A DNA stretch of 5,388 bases from Gammaproteobacteria bacterium. Lineage in GTDB: Bacteria; Pseudomonadota; Gammaproteobacteria; Pseudomonadales; Azotimanducaceae. Location of the stretch: the NCBI GenBank assembly GCA_009839405.1, contig VXPR01000258.1, positions 1-5,388 of the forward strand. Direction: 5' to 3'. Position numbers and translations under genes: made by a program. Below, in pieces: positions 1 to 4,715 of this stretch (positions are counted from its first letter, which is position 1; the number at the start of each line of letters is the position of its first letter). Under the pieces are notes generated by a model that made no database searches, was not told the DNA's origin, and saw nothing but the letters and a program-made list of their open reading frames with translations.

Positions 1-7
1 CCCTTCG

Positions 8-943
8 TCAACCAGTAGCCGACCCGTTAGCCTTCCCCGCTCGCCCATGATGCTCGCCGAAGAAGCGCTTCGAGAGCGTGCGCTGGTTCTCGTAGATGGA
101 GCCTTGGTGCTTGGCAATCGGCATGGGCATCTTCACCGGCACATCTTCAAGCCGGGGGCGCAGTGTGGGGACGCCGTGAACCACGCGGTCGTTGAAGTCG
201 GCGAGATCGCCGCCTAGGGCTTCGATTCCGGCGAGCGGCCAGGCGTCGGCGGCGGTGTACTCGTAGAACAGGATGCGGCGCTGGCGGTTCGAGCGGTTCA
301 TGGAAGAGCCGTGCACAAGCCGGGCGTGATGGACGGTGATGGAGCCAGCCGTCGCATACACCTCCTCAGCGCCCGAGATGTCGAGCCCTTCCTTCTCGAT
401 GTCGATGGCGCCGCAGAACGCGCCCAAGCGCTCGTCCTCCACATAGCTGTGGTGGTCATACACCGGACCGAGATGCGACCCCGGCAAGAAATTCACCGGG
501 CCGTTGTCCGCATCCATGTCGTCGAGCAGGATGCCCACCGCCAGCACGTCCTGATTGGTGTGCGGATAGAACGCCCAATCCTGATGCCATTCCACCGGGG
601 CACCGAACTCGGCGGATTTCATGTTGATCTTGCCGGCGGGGCGCAAGCGGATGTTGGCGCCGATCAACGGTTCGAGCGCCGCCATCACCCCGGCATGCGC
701 GGCCAACTCGCGATAGAACGGATGCGCCGTGTGCGGCCGCTTGATGCGCCGCACGCGGGGGGTTTCTCGCGTGTGCGAGGCCTCGAGGTCCAGAATGTCC
801 GTGTGATCCTCGACCTCAGCAGCGGAGGCGACGATCTCGTCCGTCACTTCCCGCAAGCGTGCAAGCGTTTCGGGTTCGAGTACACCGGGCACGACGAGGT
901 AGCCCCGCTCGCGATAATGGCTGATGTCTGCATCGGTGAGCAT
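8..943 (-). CDS. Phytanoyl-CoA dioxygenase (PhyH) family protein, Fe(II)/2-oxoglutarate-dependent
   Basis: This 311-aa cytosolic enzyme should hydroxylate an unknown small substrate using Fe(II), O2 and 2-oxoglutarate. The opening (LTDADISHYRERGYLVVPGVL) is the usual PhyH N-terminus. The metal-binding HxD is H120-Q-D122 inside VEWHQDW, after the family's typical RPAGKINMKS strand. NGPVNFLPGSH (147-157) is the conserved turn. The distal histidine is most likely H211 in LVHGSSMNRS, with R222/R223 as the probable 2-oxoglutarate carboxylate ligand. All expected catalytic residues are present and the length is normal, so the gene looks intact. The ATG at 943 is preceded by a GAGG (complement of 952-955) at about 8 nt. 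The family includes catabolic, halogenating and biosynthetic members, so the substrate cannot be named. The antisense strand stays open over much of the gene, which is a composition effect. Confidence 0.93.
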   Translation of the reverse strand: MLTDADISHYRERGYLVVPGVLEPETLARLREVTDEIVASAAEVEDHTDILDLEASHTRETPRVRRIKRPHTAHPFYRELAAHAGVMAALEPLIGANIRLRPAGKINMKSAEFGAPVEWHQDWAFYPHTNQDVLAVGILLDDMDADNGPVNFLPGSHLGPVYDHHSYVEDERLGAFCGAIDIEKEGLDISGAEEVYATAGSITVHHARLVHGSSMNRSNRQRRILFYEYTAADAWPLAGIEALGGDLADFNDRVVHGVPTLRPRLEDVPVKMPMPIAKHQGSIYENQRTLSKRFFGEHHGRAGKANGSATG

Positions 944-976
944 GGCCCTAGCCTCAAGCGCGTCAAAGCGGCAACG

Positions 977-982
977 ATTGTA
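977..982 (-). promoter_or_regulatory. Possible -10 element of the dioxygenase gene
   Basis: On the minus strand this reads TACAAT, one mismatch from the sigma-70 -10 consensus. It would place the transcription start about 27 nt upstream of the dioxygenase ATG at 943. No good -35 hexamer lies at 16-18 bp, so the call rests on one hexamer and its position. The same TACAAT occurs in both copies of the 50-bp repeat further along the window. Confidence 0.3.
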
Positions 983-1021
983 AGCCTAGCCGACCCCGCA
1001 AGCGAACCACCCTCGGACGCA

Positions 1022-1159
1022 ATGGGGTCTTGGGCGAGGGCGTCTGCCCTCACACGCCGACAGGCGCGCATGCTAGTGCCCCAAGACCCGGACGACGAAC
1101 CCGCACAGGCGCTACTCGCCCGCATCCGCTCCCGCCACCGGCAGCGATTGATGTCTTGA
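1022..1159 (+). pseudogene. Remnant of an HsdS (type I restriction specificity subunit) C-terminus
   Basis: The reading frame ending at the TGA at 1157-1159 contains LVPQDPDDEPAQALLARIR from about 1073. This closely resembles the C-terminal tail common in type I restriction-modification specificity subunits (LVPQDPxDEPAxxLLxRIRAER). It is followed by a basic tail and the stop, as in real HsdS proteins. No target-recognition domains or long coiled coils precede it, because the frame upstream runs antisense through the dioxygenase gene. The best reading is a decayed end fragment left after loss of an R-M locus. The left limit is arbitrary and set at an in-frame ATG. A palindrome (1025-1089) overlaps its first codons, so the match could partly be a repeat read by chance. 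The identification comes from remembered family sequences and was not searched. Confidence 0.42.
1025..1089. repeat. Nested palindromic element with 10-bp inverted arms
   Basis: The outer arms gggtcttggg (1025-1034) and cccaagaccc (1080-1089) are perfect reverse complements 45 nt apart. Inside are two more hairpins: gagggc/gccctc (1036-1041 with 1046-1051, 4-nt loop) and cgcc/ggcg (1055-1058 with 1063-1066). The whole could fold into a branched cruciform, as expected of a small non-autonomous repeat (REP or MITE type). It overlaps the start of the HsdS-like remnant. No second copy exists in the window. Confidence 0.5.
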
Positions 1160-1175
1160 CATCGTTTCAAATGAT
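1150..1175. promoter_or_regulatory. Inverted repeats at the vapBC promoter, probable VapB operator
   Basis: gatgtc (1150-1155), tt, gacatc (1158-1163) is a perfect 6-bp-arm inverted repeat covering most of the -35 hexamer. A second, imperfect palindrome with one mismatched pair covers 1161-1175 (atcgttt, central c, aaatgat). Ribbon-helix-helix antitoxins bind such short symmetric sites as dimers, and VapBC operons are normally autorepressed. Protein binding here is inferred from position and symmetry. Confidence 0.5.
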
Positions 1176-1183
1176 GCCATGAT
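1156..1183 (+). promoter_or_regulatory. Predicted vapBC promoter, giving a leaderless transcript
   Basis: TTGACA at 1156-1161 is a perfect -35 hexamer. CATGAT at 1178-1183, after a 16-bp spacer, matches four of six -10 positions. A start about 7 nt further falls at 1190, the A of the vapB ATG, and no Shine-Dalgarno sequence is seen before that ATG, so the mRNA is probably leaderless. The -35 also overlaps the TGA that ends the HsdS-like remnant. Confidence 0.5.
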
Positions 1184-1189
1184 GCTGCC

Positions 1190-1435
1190 ATGAGAACGAC
1201 GTTGACGCTCGATGATGACGTGCTGGAGTCGGCACGCCTGCTTGCGGCAGAGACGCGCAAGCCGTTTAAGACTGTGGTGAACGAAGCCCTGCGCGAGGGA
1301 CTGAACGGCCTCAAGAAAGGCGTCCGCCAGCGGCCATACGTGACGACACCGCGTGCCATGGGCCTGCGACCAGGTCACGACCTCGACAACATCCAGGAGT
1401 TGATTGCTCAGGTCGAGGGCGAGAGCGCACGTTGA
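1190..1435 (+). CDS. vapB: VapB-type ribbon-helix-helix antitoxin
   Basis: This 81-aa protein should neutralise the toxin encoded by the next gene and repress their shared promoter. Residues 2-10 (RTTLTLDDD) form the DNA-contacting beta strand of an RHH fold. The helices follow at about 11-22 (VLESARLLAAE) and 24-38 (KPFKTVVNEALREGL). A linker (PYVTTPRAMGLRPGHD) and an acidic amphipathic helix (LDNIQELIAQVEGE) make up the usual toxin-wrapping C-terminus. The ATG at 1190 gives the family's normal N-terminus and coincides with the predicted transcription start. The stop overlaps the toxin start by 4 bp, implying translational coupling. Family and role are clear from sequence and context; which VapB subgroup it belongs to is not. 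Confidence 0.9.
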   Translation: MRTTLTLDDDVLESARLLAAETRKPFKTVVNEALREGLNGLKKGVRQRPYVTTPRAMGLRPGHDLDNIQELIAQVEGESAR

Positions 1436-1863
1436 TCCTCGTTGACGCGAACATCCTCCTCTATGCGGAGGATGCGTTGCATCCTGACAACGAAAAAGCC
1501 CGTCTCTGGTGGGACGATGCTCTTTCGGGGACAGACCCAATGTGCCTCTGCTGGCCCGTGCTTGCCGCCTATGTTCGCATTGGCACGAACCGGCGCGTAT
1601 TCGAAACGCCACTGTCGATTTCCGAAGCGGTGGCCCGCGTTGACAGCTGGATGGATCAACCAAATACCCGGATCGTTCGGGCCACCGAACGACACTGGGA
1701 GGTCTTCCGCACACTGTTGGTGGACGGAAACGCCCCTGCGAACCTCGTGACTGACGCCCACATCGCCGCGTTGGCCATTGAGCATGGCTGCCGGTTGGCC
1801 ACTGCCGACACCGATTTCGCCAGGTTCCCAGGACTCAACTGGTTTCACCCGCTACGCGAGTGA
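1432..1863 (+). CDS. vapC: VapC-type PIN-domain ribonuclease toxin (TTG start)
   Basis: This 143-aa PIN nuclease is expected to cleave a specific RNA in a Mg2+-dependent way, often tRNA or rRNA in this family, and to arrest growth when VapB is lost. The N-terminal strand ILVDANILLYA carries the first metal ligand, D5. VTDAHIAALA supplies D108, and LATADTDFARFPGL supplies D126 and D128. The usual second acid after the WPVLAAYVRI helix start is alanine here, which I recall as common in this subfamily (CWPV...RI..NRRVF). The start is TTG, in a TTGA overlap with the vapB stop. No upstream ATG or GTG would keep the PIN N-terminus, and a GAGAG (1421-1425) lies 6 nt before it. A weak start in a coupled junction keeps toxin output below antitoxin. 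The sequence is full length with no sign of inactivation. The RNA target is unknown. Confidence 0.9.
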   Translation: MILVDANILLYAEDALHPDNEKARLWWDDALSGTDPMCLCWPVLAAYVRIGTNRRVFETPLSISEAVARVDSWMDQPNTRIVRATERHWEVFRTLLVDGNAPANLVTDAHIAALAIEHGCRLATADTDFARFPGLNWFHPLRE

Positions 1864-1866
1864 CTC

Positions 1867-1878
1867 CGTTGTGCAACG
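1867..1878 (+). other. Small hairpin just after vapC
   Basis: cgttg (1867-1871), tg, caacg (1874-1878) is a perfect 5-bp inverted repeat starting 3 nt after the vapC stop. It has no T-run and a very short loop, so it is at best a weak part of a terminator or an mRNA-end structure. Confidence 0.25.
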
Positions 1879-1899
1879 ACAGGCAAGGCGCGCTTTCTA

Positions 1900-1987
1900 G
1901 TAGGGGCGAGGCTTGTCCTCGCCTGTGCTCGGGCATCGAAACGCTTCGTTTGAATCGACACGGGGCGACCATAAGGGTCGCCGCTAC
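1900..1987. repeat. 88-bp palindromic intergenic element (paired REP-like hairpins)
   Basis: The ends are near-perfect inverted repeats: gtaggggcga at the left, and gtagcggcga when the right end is read in complement (9 of 10 match). Directly inside each end is a 7-bp hairpin: ggcgagg/cctcgcc (1905-1911 with 1917-1923) and ggcgacc/ggtcgcc (1964-1970 with 1976-1982). A third, aaacg/cgttt (1939-1943 with 1947-1951, 3-nt loop), sits in the centre. This three-hairpin symmetric layout suits a paired REP (BIME-like) or MITE-like element. The outermost GTAGGGGC is shared with both copies of the 50-bp repeat at 3691 and 4716. It separates the two toxin-antitoxin-like modules, and any longer open frame across it is spurious. 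Confidence 0.6.
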
Positions 1988-2059
1988 GGGGGCAGGCGTC
2001 TCGCCCACGGGCTTTGCCCACAAGCCTTCCGGGCCGTCGCGGAATGCTATGCTCCGCAA
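1988..2059 (+). promoter_or_regulatory. Leader of the small gene/nucleotidyltransferase module, weak promoter candidate
   Basis: This stretch lies between the palindromic element and the ATG at 2060. It holds a gggc/gccc hairpin (2009-2012 with 2016-2019) and a gcgga/tccgc inverted repeat (2039-2043 with 2053-2057) immediately before the start codon. TATGCT at 2048-2053 resembles a -10 element (four of six) and would start transcription at about the ATG, again leaderless. No convincing -35 or Shine-Dalgarno sequence is seen. The inverted repeat could be an operator. Confidence 0.3.
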
Positions 2060-2266
2060 ATGCGCCGGCACATCGTCGAAAACCACGGCAAGCTGGAAGA
2101 ACTGGATCGCTCGTTCGACCTTCACTTCTGGCAATCGCAGCCGCCAAAGGCGCGGTTCGATGCCACTTGGGATTTGGTCGTCCACGCCGCAAAGGTCAAG
2201 GGCATCGATGTTCGTCAACTCGAACTTCAGCGATCTGTTGAGTCTTTTCAACGCCAAGTGCGTTGA
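2060..2266 (+). CDS. Small 68-aa partner protein of a minimal nucleotidyltransferase
   Basis: This small protein has no recognised enzymatic motif. It starts MRRHIVENHGKLEELDRSFD and has the segment FWQSQPPKARFDATWDLV, followed by a basic helical end (KVKGIDVRQLELQRSVESFQ). I recall small proteins of this pattern (FW/DW..Q...ARFEA.W.LV......KG.D..EL.L.RS) just upstream of GGYAV/DLDLW-type nucleotidyltransferases in many bacteria, which supports it as a real gene. The ATG at 2060 was chosen because upstream codons lie in repeat sequence and look non-protein-like. Its 3' end overlaps the nucleotidyltransferase gene by 59 bp in a different frame, implying coupled translation. It lacks the HEPN Rx4-6H motif and a clear DNA-binding fold. 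Its role is inferred as antitoxin, toxin or cofactor of the next gene. Confidence 0.72.
   Translation: MRRHIVENHGKLEELDRSFDLHFWQSQPPKARFDATWDLVVHAAKVKGIDVRQLELQRSVESFQRQVR
2198..2202 (+). promoter_or_regulatory. Internal ribosome binding site deciding the nucleotidyltransferase start
   Basis: AAGGG lies 5 nt before the ATG at 2208, inside the coding sequence of the upstream small gene. It supports 2208 as the start and coupled translation of the two overlapping genes. Confidence 0.55.
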
Positions 2267-2660
2267 GTACTTGGTGATCGGAGGATACGCCGTCGTCCAG
2301 CACGCGGAACCACGATTCACCAATGACTTGGACCTTTGGATCGGCACCCAAACTGCCAACGCCGACGCGGTTTACAGTGCCCTGCAGGACTTCGGGGCAC
2401 CGCTTGCCGGGCTGACGGCTGACGACTTCAAGGAGGAAGGCTGGTTCTATCAGATGGGCGTGCCACCAAGTCGCGTGGACATCCTCATGGGCATTCCCGG
2501 TGTGGAGTTCCGGGCCGCTTGGAAGCGGCGTCTCGAAGTGGACTTCGATGGCCTCCAAGTCCCCTTCATCTCCCACGAGGATTTGATCAGCGCGAAGCTG
2601 GCAGCGGGCCGGCCCCAAGACCTCATCGATGTCAAAGCACTACGAAAGTCTCAACGGTGA
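2208..2660 (+). CDS. Minimal nucleotidyltransferase (DUF6036/AbiEii-like polymerase-beta fold)
   Basis: This 150-aa protein has the hallmarks of a small polymerase-beta-type nucleotidyltransferase. YLVIGGYAVVQHAEPRFTND carries the nucleotide-binding G25-G26. TNDLDLWIG supplies metal-binding D40 and D42. RVDILMGI supplies the third acid, D91. The end has the HEDLISAKLAAGRPQDLIDVKAL pattern seen in DUF6036-like and AbiEii-like proteins, with K130 and D138. It should transfer a nucleotide to a protein or RNA partner; related folds act as MNT antitoxins that AMPylate HEPN toxins, or as AbiEii/MenT toxins that modify tRNA. The start at 2208 matches the family N-terminus and has AAGGG 5 nt upstream. 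The frame is open further upstream, but that part reads antisense-like and was excluded. It ends 52 bp from the convergent SDR gene. Whether it is toxin or antitoxin is not visible from sequence. Confidence 0.85.
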   Translation: MFVNSNFSDLLSLFNAKCVEYLVIGGYAVVQHAEPRFTNDLDLWIGTQTANADAVYSALQDFGAPLAGLTADDFKEEGWFYQMGVPPSRVDILMGIPGVEFRAAWKRRLEVDFDGLQVPFISHEDLISAKLAAGRPQDLIDVKALRKSQR

Positions 2661-2712
2661 ACACCAGCCCCCTCGCCTCGGAAACCTGCCTGATCACCCA
2701 ACCGTTCTCGAG

Positions 2713-3690
2713 TCAGCGCCCGATGCTGGCCCAAACGCGAGCGCTGAAGTCGAGATCGTAGGCTTCGAGGGGTGATTCCCGCACGGCCTCGTCCAAGGCC
2801 ACGGCGTCCTCGCCCACGAGGATGCGCCAGTTCTCGTCCTTGACGCCCTGGAGGATGATCTCGGCGGCTTGGGCTGGGGAGACCGGCGCTTCTCGGTAGC
2901 GCTCTCGGCGGCTTTGCATCGCGGCGCGGAAGGCGTCGTCGTCGAGGCCCGCCAGGTCTTCGCCGGGGCCACCCACAACGGCTCGAAACTTGCGCGCCTC
3001 GGCAATGTCCTCCGCCGTCCAGTCCTTGGGCTCGCGATGGCCGAGGATGCGGCCGGTGTTGATGCCGATCTCCGTGCCCACATGGCCCGGCATGACCACC
3101 GAGACCTTGAGGTGCGGCGCATTGAAGCGAAAGTCGTTGATCAGCGCCTCGGAGAAGCCCTTGACGGCGAATTTCGCGGCGCTGTAGGCCGTGTGCGGGA
3201 TGTTGCCGCCCAAGGACGCGCGGAAGCCGTTGACGCTGCTGGTGTTCACGATGTGGCCCTCCCCACTTGGGGAGCCGGCACTCGCGAGGAGCATTTCGCG
3301 GAAGGCACGGGCGGTGTAGTAGACGCCGAACCAGCAGATGTTGAACGTGCGCTCCCACTCTTCGCGGTCGCCCTCGACAAAGCTGCCGCCGCCACCGATG
3401 CCGGCGTTGTTGAACAGGAGGTTGATGTGGTCGGTTTCGAGGGCCTCGGCGACATGGTCGCGGAAGGCGATGACGTCCTCTTCCGAAGCCACGTCACAGC
3501 GCCAACCGGTGATGCGTACGCCCTGTGCGGCATCGGCGCGGGCCAACTTGAGCGTCTCGGCGAGGTTTTCCTCGATGATGTCGCAAGTCGCCACGTGACA
3601 GCCTTCGGCCACCAGTTGCCGCACCAAGGCTCGGCCCATGCCCGTGCCGCCACCGGTGACCACCGCGATCTTGCCGCTGAAATCCTTCAT
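2713..3690 (-). CDS. Short-chain dehydrogenase/reductase (classical SDR, long C-terminus)
   Basis: This 325-aa cytosolic NAD(P)-dependent oxidoreductase acts on an unknown alcohol or ketone. The Rossmann motif is T12-GGGTGMG-R20. D37 at the end of the second strand (VATCDI) favours NAD(H). CDV (65-67) and NNAG (94-97) follow. The catalytic tetrad is complete: N117, S151/S152 in IVNTSSVNGF, Y169 and K173 in AYSAAK. PGHVGTEIG (201-209) is the usual cofactor loop. It is about 70 residues longer than a minimal 250-aa SDR. The extra part is an acidic helical insert (about 215-265) and a C-terminal segment (DENWRILVGEDAVALDEAVRESP) seen in a group of SDRs with extended tails. The start at 3690 adjoins the repeat at 3691-3740, which holds its presumed leader. 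It lies 93 bp after the HIBADH-like gene on the same strand and may share its transcript. Confidence 0.93.
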   Translation of the reverse strand: MKDFSGKIAVVTGGGTGMGRALVRQLVAEGCHVATCDIIEENLAETLKLARADAAQGVRITGWRCDVASEEDVIAFRDHVAEALETDHINLLFNNAGIGGGGSFVEGDREEWERTFNICWFGVYYTARAFREMLLASAGSPSGEGHIVNTSSVNGFRASLGGNIPHTAYSAAKFAVKGFSEALINDFRFNAPHLKVSVVMPGHVGTEIGINTGRILGHREPKDWTAEDIAEARKFRAVVGGPGEDLAGLDDDAFRAAMQSRRERYREAPVSPAQAAEIILQGVKDENWRILVGEDAVALDEAVRESPLEAYDLDFSARVWASIGR

Positions 3691-3740
3691 CCTTGGCTCA
3701 CTTCTGGCGATTTCTCAAGCCGTCATTGTAGGGGCACGCA
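3691..3740. repeat. 50-bp dispersed direct repeat, copy 1 (SDR leader)
   Basis: This sequence matches 4716-4765 at 44 of 50 positions by hand alignment without gaps, in the same orientation. The right end (cattgtaggggcacgca) is perfectly conserved; the mismatches lie further left. Here it forms the whole 5' leader of the minus-strand SDR. Minus-strand TACAAT (3725-3730) is a -10-like hexamer that would start transcription about 28 nt before the ATG at 3690. No strong -35 is visible. The GTAGGGGC core (3728-3735) also begins the element at 1900. Confidence 0.65.
3725..3730 (-). promoter_or_regulatory. Possible -10 element of the SDR gene
   Basis: The minus strand reads TACAAT, one mismatch from consensus, at a good distance (35 nt) from the SDR start. 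It is conserved in the second repeat copy. The 17-bp-spaced -35 position (complement of 3748-3753, GTCGAG) is poor, so this is a tentative call. Confidence 0.3.
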
Positions 3741-3783
3741 CTTCATTCTCGACTCCCTCAATGTCCGCTCGCGCTGTGCGGTG

Positions 3784-4599
3784 TCATGATCTTGGACCCT
3801 CGTTGTCGTCCGCTCCGGCCTCAAGCAATGTCACGACCATTGGCATGCCTGCGCCAACTTCGTCTGCTGCTGCCACACAGCGACGCATGTCCTTGACCGG
3901 CATGCCGGTCAGCATGATGCGTTCCGGTGGCAGCGGCATGCTCTCGGACACGAAGCTCCGACCTGTCGACCGGTTGAGGTATTCCATGAAAGTGTCGAGG
4001 TCCATGCCTTGGGCGGCGACCATCTTCCGCACTTCCATGATGAGCCCGAAGGTCCCGATCACCATAGCGTTGTTGCCGAGCTTCATGACTTGGCCGGTCC
4101 CGACCGGGCCACAGTGAGAAACCGTGCCCATGGGTTCGAGCACGGCCCGGCAGCGTTCGACGTCTTCTGTCGCCCCGCCGATCATGAGGGTGAGGGTCCC
4201 GTCGATGGCACCTCGGACCATGCCGCTAATGGGGCAGTCGAGCACGGTGACGTCGGACGCGGCTGCCTCTGCCGCGAGTTCCTTGCAGTAAGCGGGTGAA
4301 ACGGTGCTCATGACGATCACCACCCCGCCCGGCTTCATCGCCGCGATGGCGCCTTTGGCCCCTCGCAGGACCCGATCGTTCTGCTCTTCGTCCCAGACCA
4401 CGGTCATCAGGAACTCCGCTTCGGCTCCGACCGCAGCCGGGCCCGCGACCTCACGCAGGCCATCGGCGGCGAGGCGCTCGATCGGTTCGCGGTTGCGGTG
4501 GGCGCAACTGACGACGTCGAGCCCCGCTCGCAGCAGGTTCGCAGCCATGGGCTCCCCCATGGCCCCCAGACCAATGAATCCAACGGTGGACGATGTCAT
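3784..4599 (-). CDS. NAD(P)-dependent oxidoreductase, 3-hydroxyisobutyrate dehydrogenase-like
   Basis: This 271-aa protein belongs to the beta-hydroxyacid dehydrogenase family, whose members oxidise 3-hydroxyisobutyrate or reduce tartronate semialdehyde, succinic semialdehyde and similar compounds. The Rossmann motif is FIGLGAMGEPMAANL (8-22). The substrate signature is DCPISGMVRGAIDGTLTLM (121-139). GQVMKLGNN carries catalytic K173 and N177, and PVKDMRR (234-240) is the usual KD motif. C33-A-H-R35, with no acid after the second strand and an arginine nearby, leans toward NADP(H), but weakly. Family members are usually about 290-300 aa; this one stops about 20 residues early, ending in a polar tail (GADDNEGPRS), and no continuation is seen in the other frames. 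The ATG at 4599 has AAGAGAGGA (complement of 4604-4612) just upstream. Catalytic residues are intact, so it is probably functional. It lies between two direct repeats. Confidence 0.92.
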   Translation of the reverse strand: MTSSTVGFIGLGAMGEPMAANLLRAGLDVVSCAHRNREPIERLAADGLREVAGPAAVGAEAEFLMTVVWDEEQNDRVLRGAKGAIAAMKPGGVVIVMSTVSPAYCKELAAEAAASDVTVLDCPISGMVRGAIDGTLTLMIGGATEDVERCRAVLEPMGTVSHCGPVGTGQVMKLGNNAMVIGTFGLIMEVRKMVAAQGMDLDTFMEYLNRSTGRSFVSESMPLPPERIMLTGMPVKDMRRCVAAADEVGAGMPMVVTLLEAGADDNEGPRS

Positions 4600-4603
4600 C
4601 GAA

Positions 4604-4612
4604 TCCTCTCTT
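4604..4612 (-). promoter_or_regulatory. Strong ribosome binding site of the HIBADH-like gene
   Basis: The minus strand reads AAGAGAGGA, 4 nt before the ATG at 4599. This supports that start and is the clearest Shine-Dalgarno sequence in the window. Confidence 0.55.
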
Positions 4613-4683
4613 CGTTCAAAGGTGTGTTTTTCAGCCCGATACAGCGAGCGAACCGCGCCGGATCAGTCATCGCTGGTCAGCGA

Positions 4684-4708
4684 GTCGCCGTGCCCCGCCA
4701 AGGGCGAC
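4684..4708. other. Inverted repeat in the divergent intergenic region
   Basis: gtcgcc (4684-4689) and ggcgac (4703-4708) form a 6-bp stem with a 13-nt loop between the divergent HIBADH-like and NIPSNAP genes. It could be part of a repeat or a regulatory site; nothing more can be said. Apart from this and the neighbouring 50-bp repeat, 4600-4837 shows no gene and no convincing promoter. Confidence 0.3.
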
Positions 4709-4715
4709 GAACGCG

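Noticed and set aside
311..1021. Long plus-strand open frame (about 280 codons when followed to 1159)
   Set aside because: It runs antisense to the complete dioxygenase gene and encodes a histidine- and arginine-rich sequence typical of a shadow frame. Only its last 30 or so codons, beyond the dioxygenase, resemble a protein (HsdS tail).
1913..2059. Upstream start for the 68-aa gene, giving 117 aa
   Set aside because: The extra 49 residues come from the palindromic element and look non-protein-like. The ATG at 2060 fits remembered homologues.
1860..2207. N-terminal extension of the nucleotidyltransferase frame back to 1860
   Set aside because: The extension translates the palindromic repeat and another gene out of frame. 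The family N-terminus begins at the ATG at 2208, which has its own AAGGG.
2060..2660. Reading the pair as a HEPN/MNT toxin-antitoxin system
   Set aside because: The small partner has no Rx4-6H motif and is too short for a HEPN fold, and the enzyme uses a GGYAV motif rather than the classical GS.ARG of MNT antitoxins, so the label would overstate the evidence.
2869..3789. 306-codon plus-strand open frame opposite the SDR
   Set aside because: The SDR on the other strand has every catalytic motif. This frame is alanine-, valine- and aspartate-rich without motifs and runs into the repeat, so it is a composition artefact.
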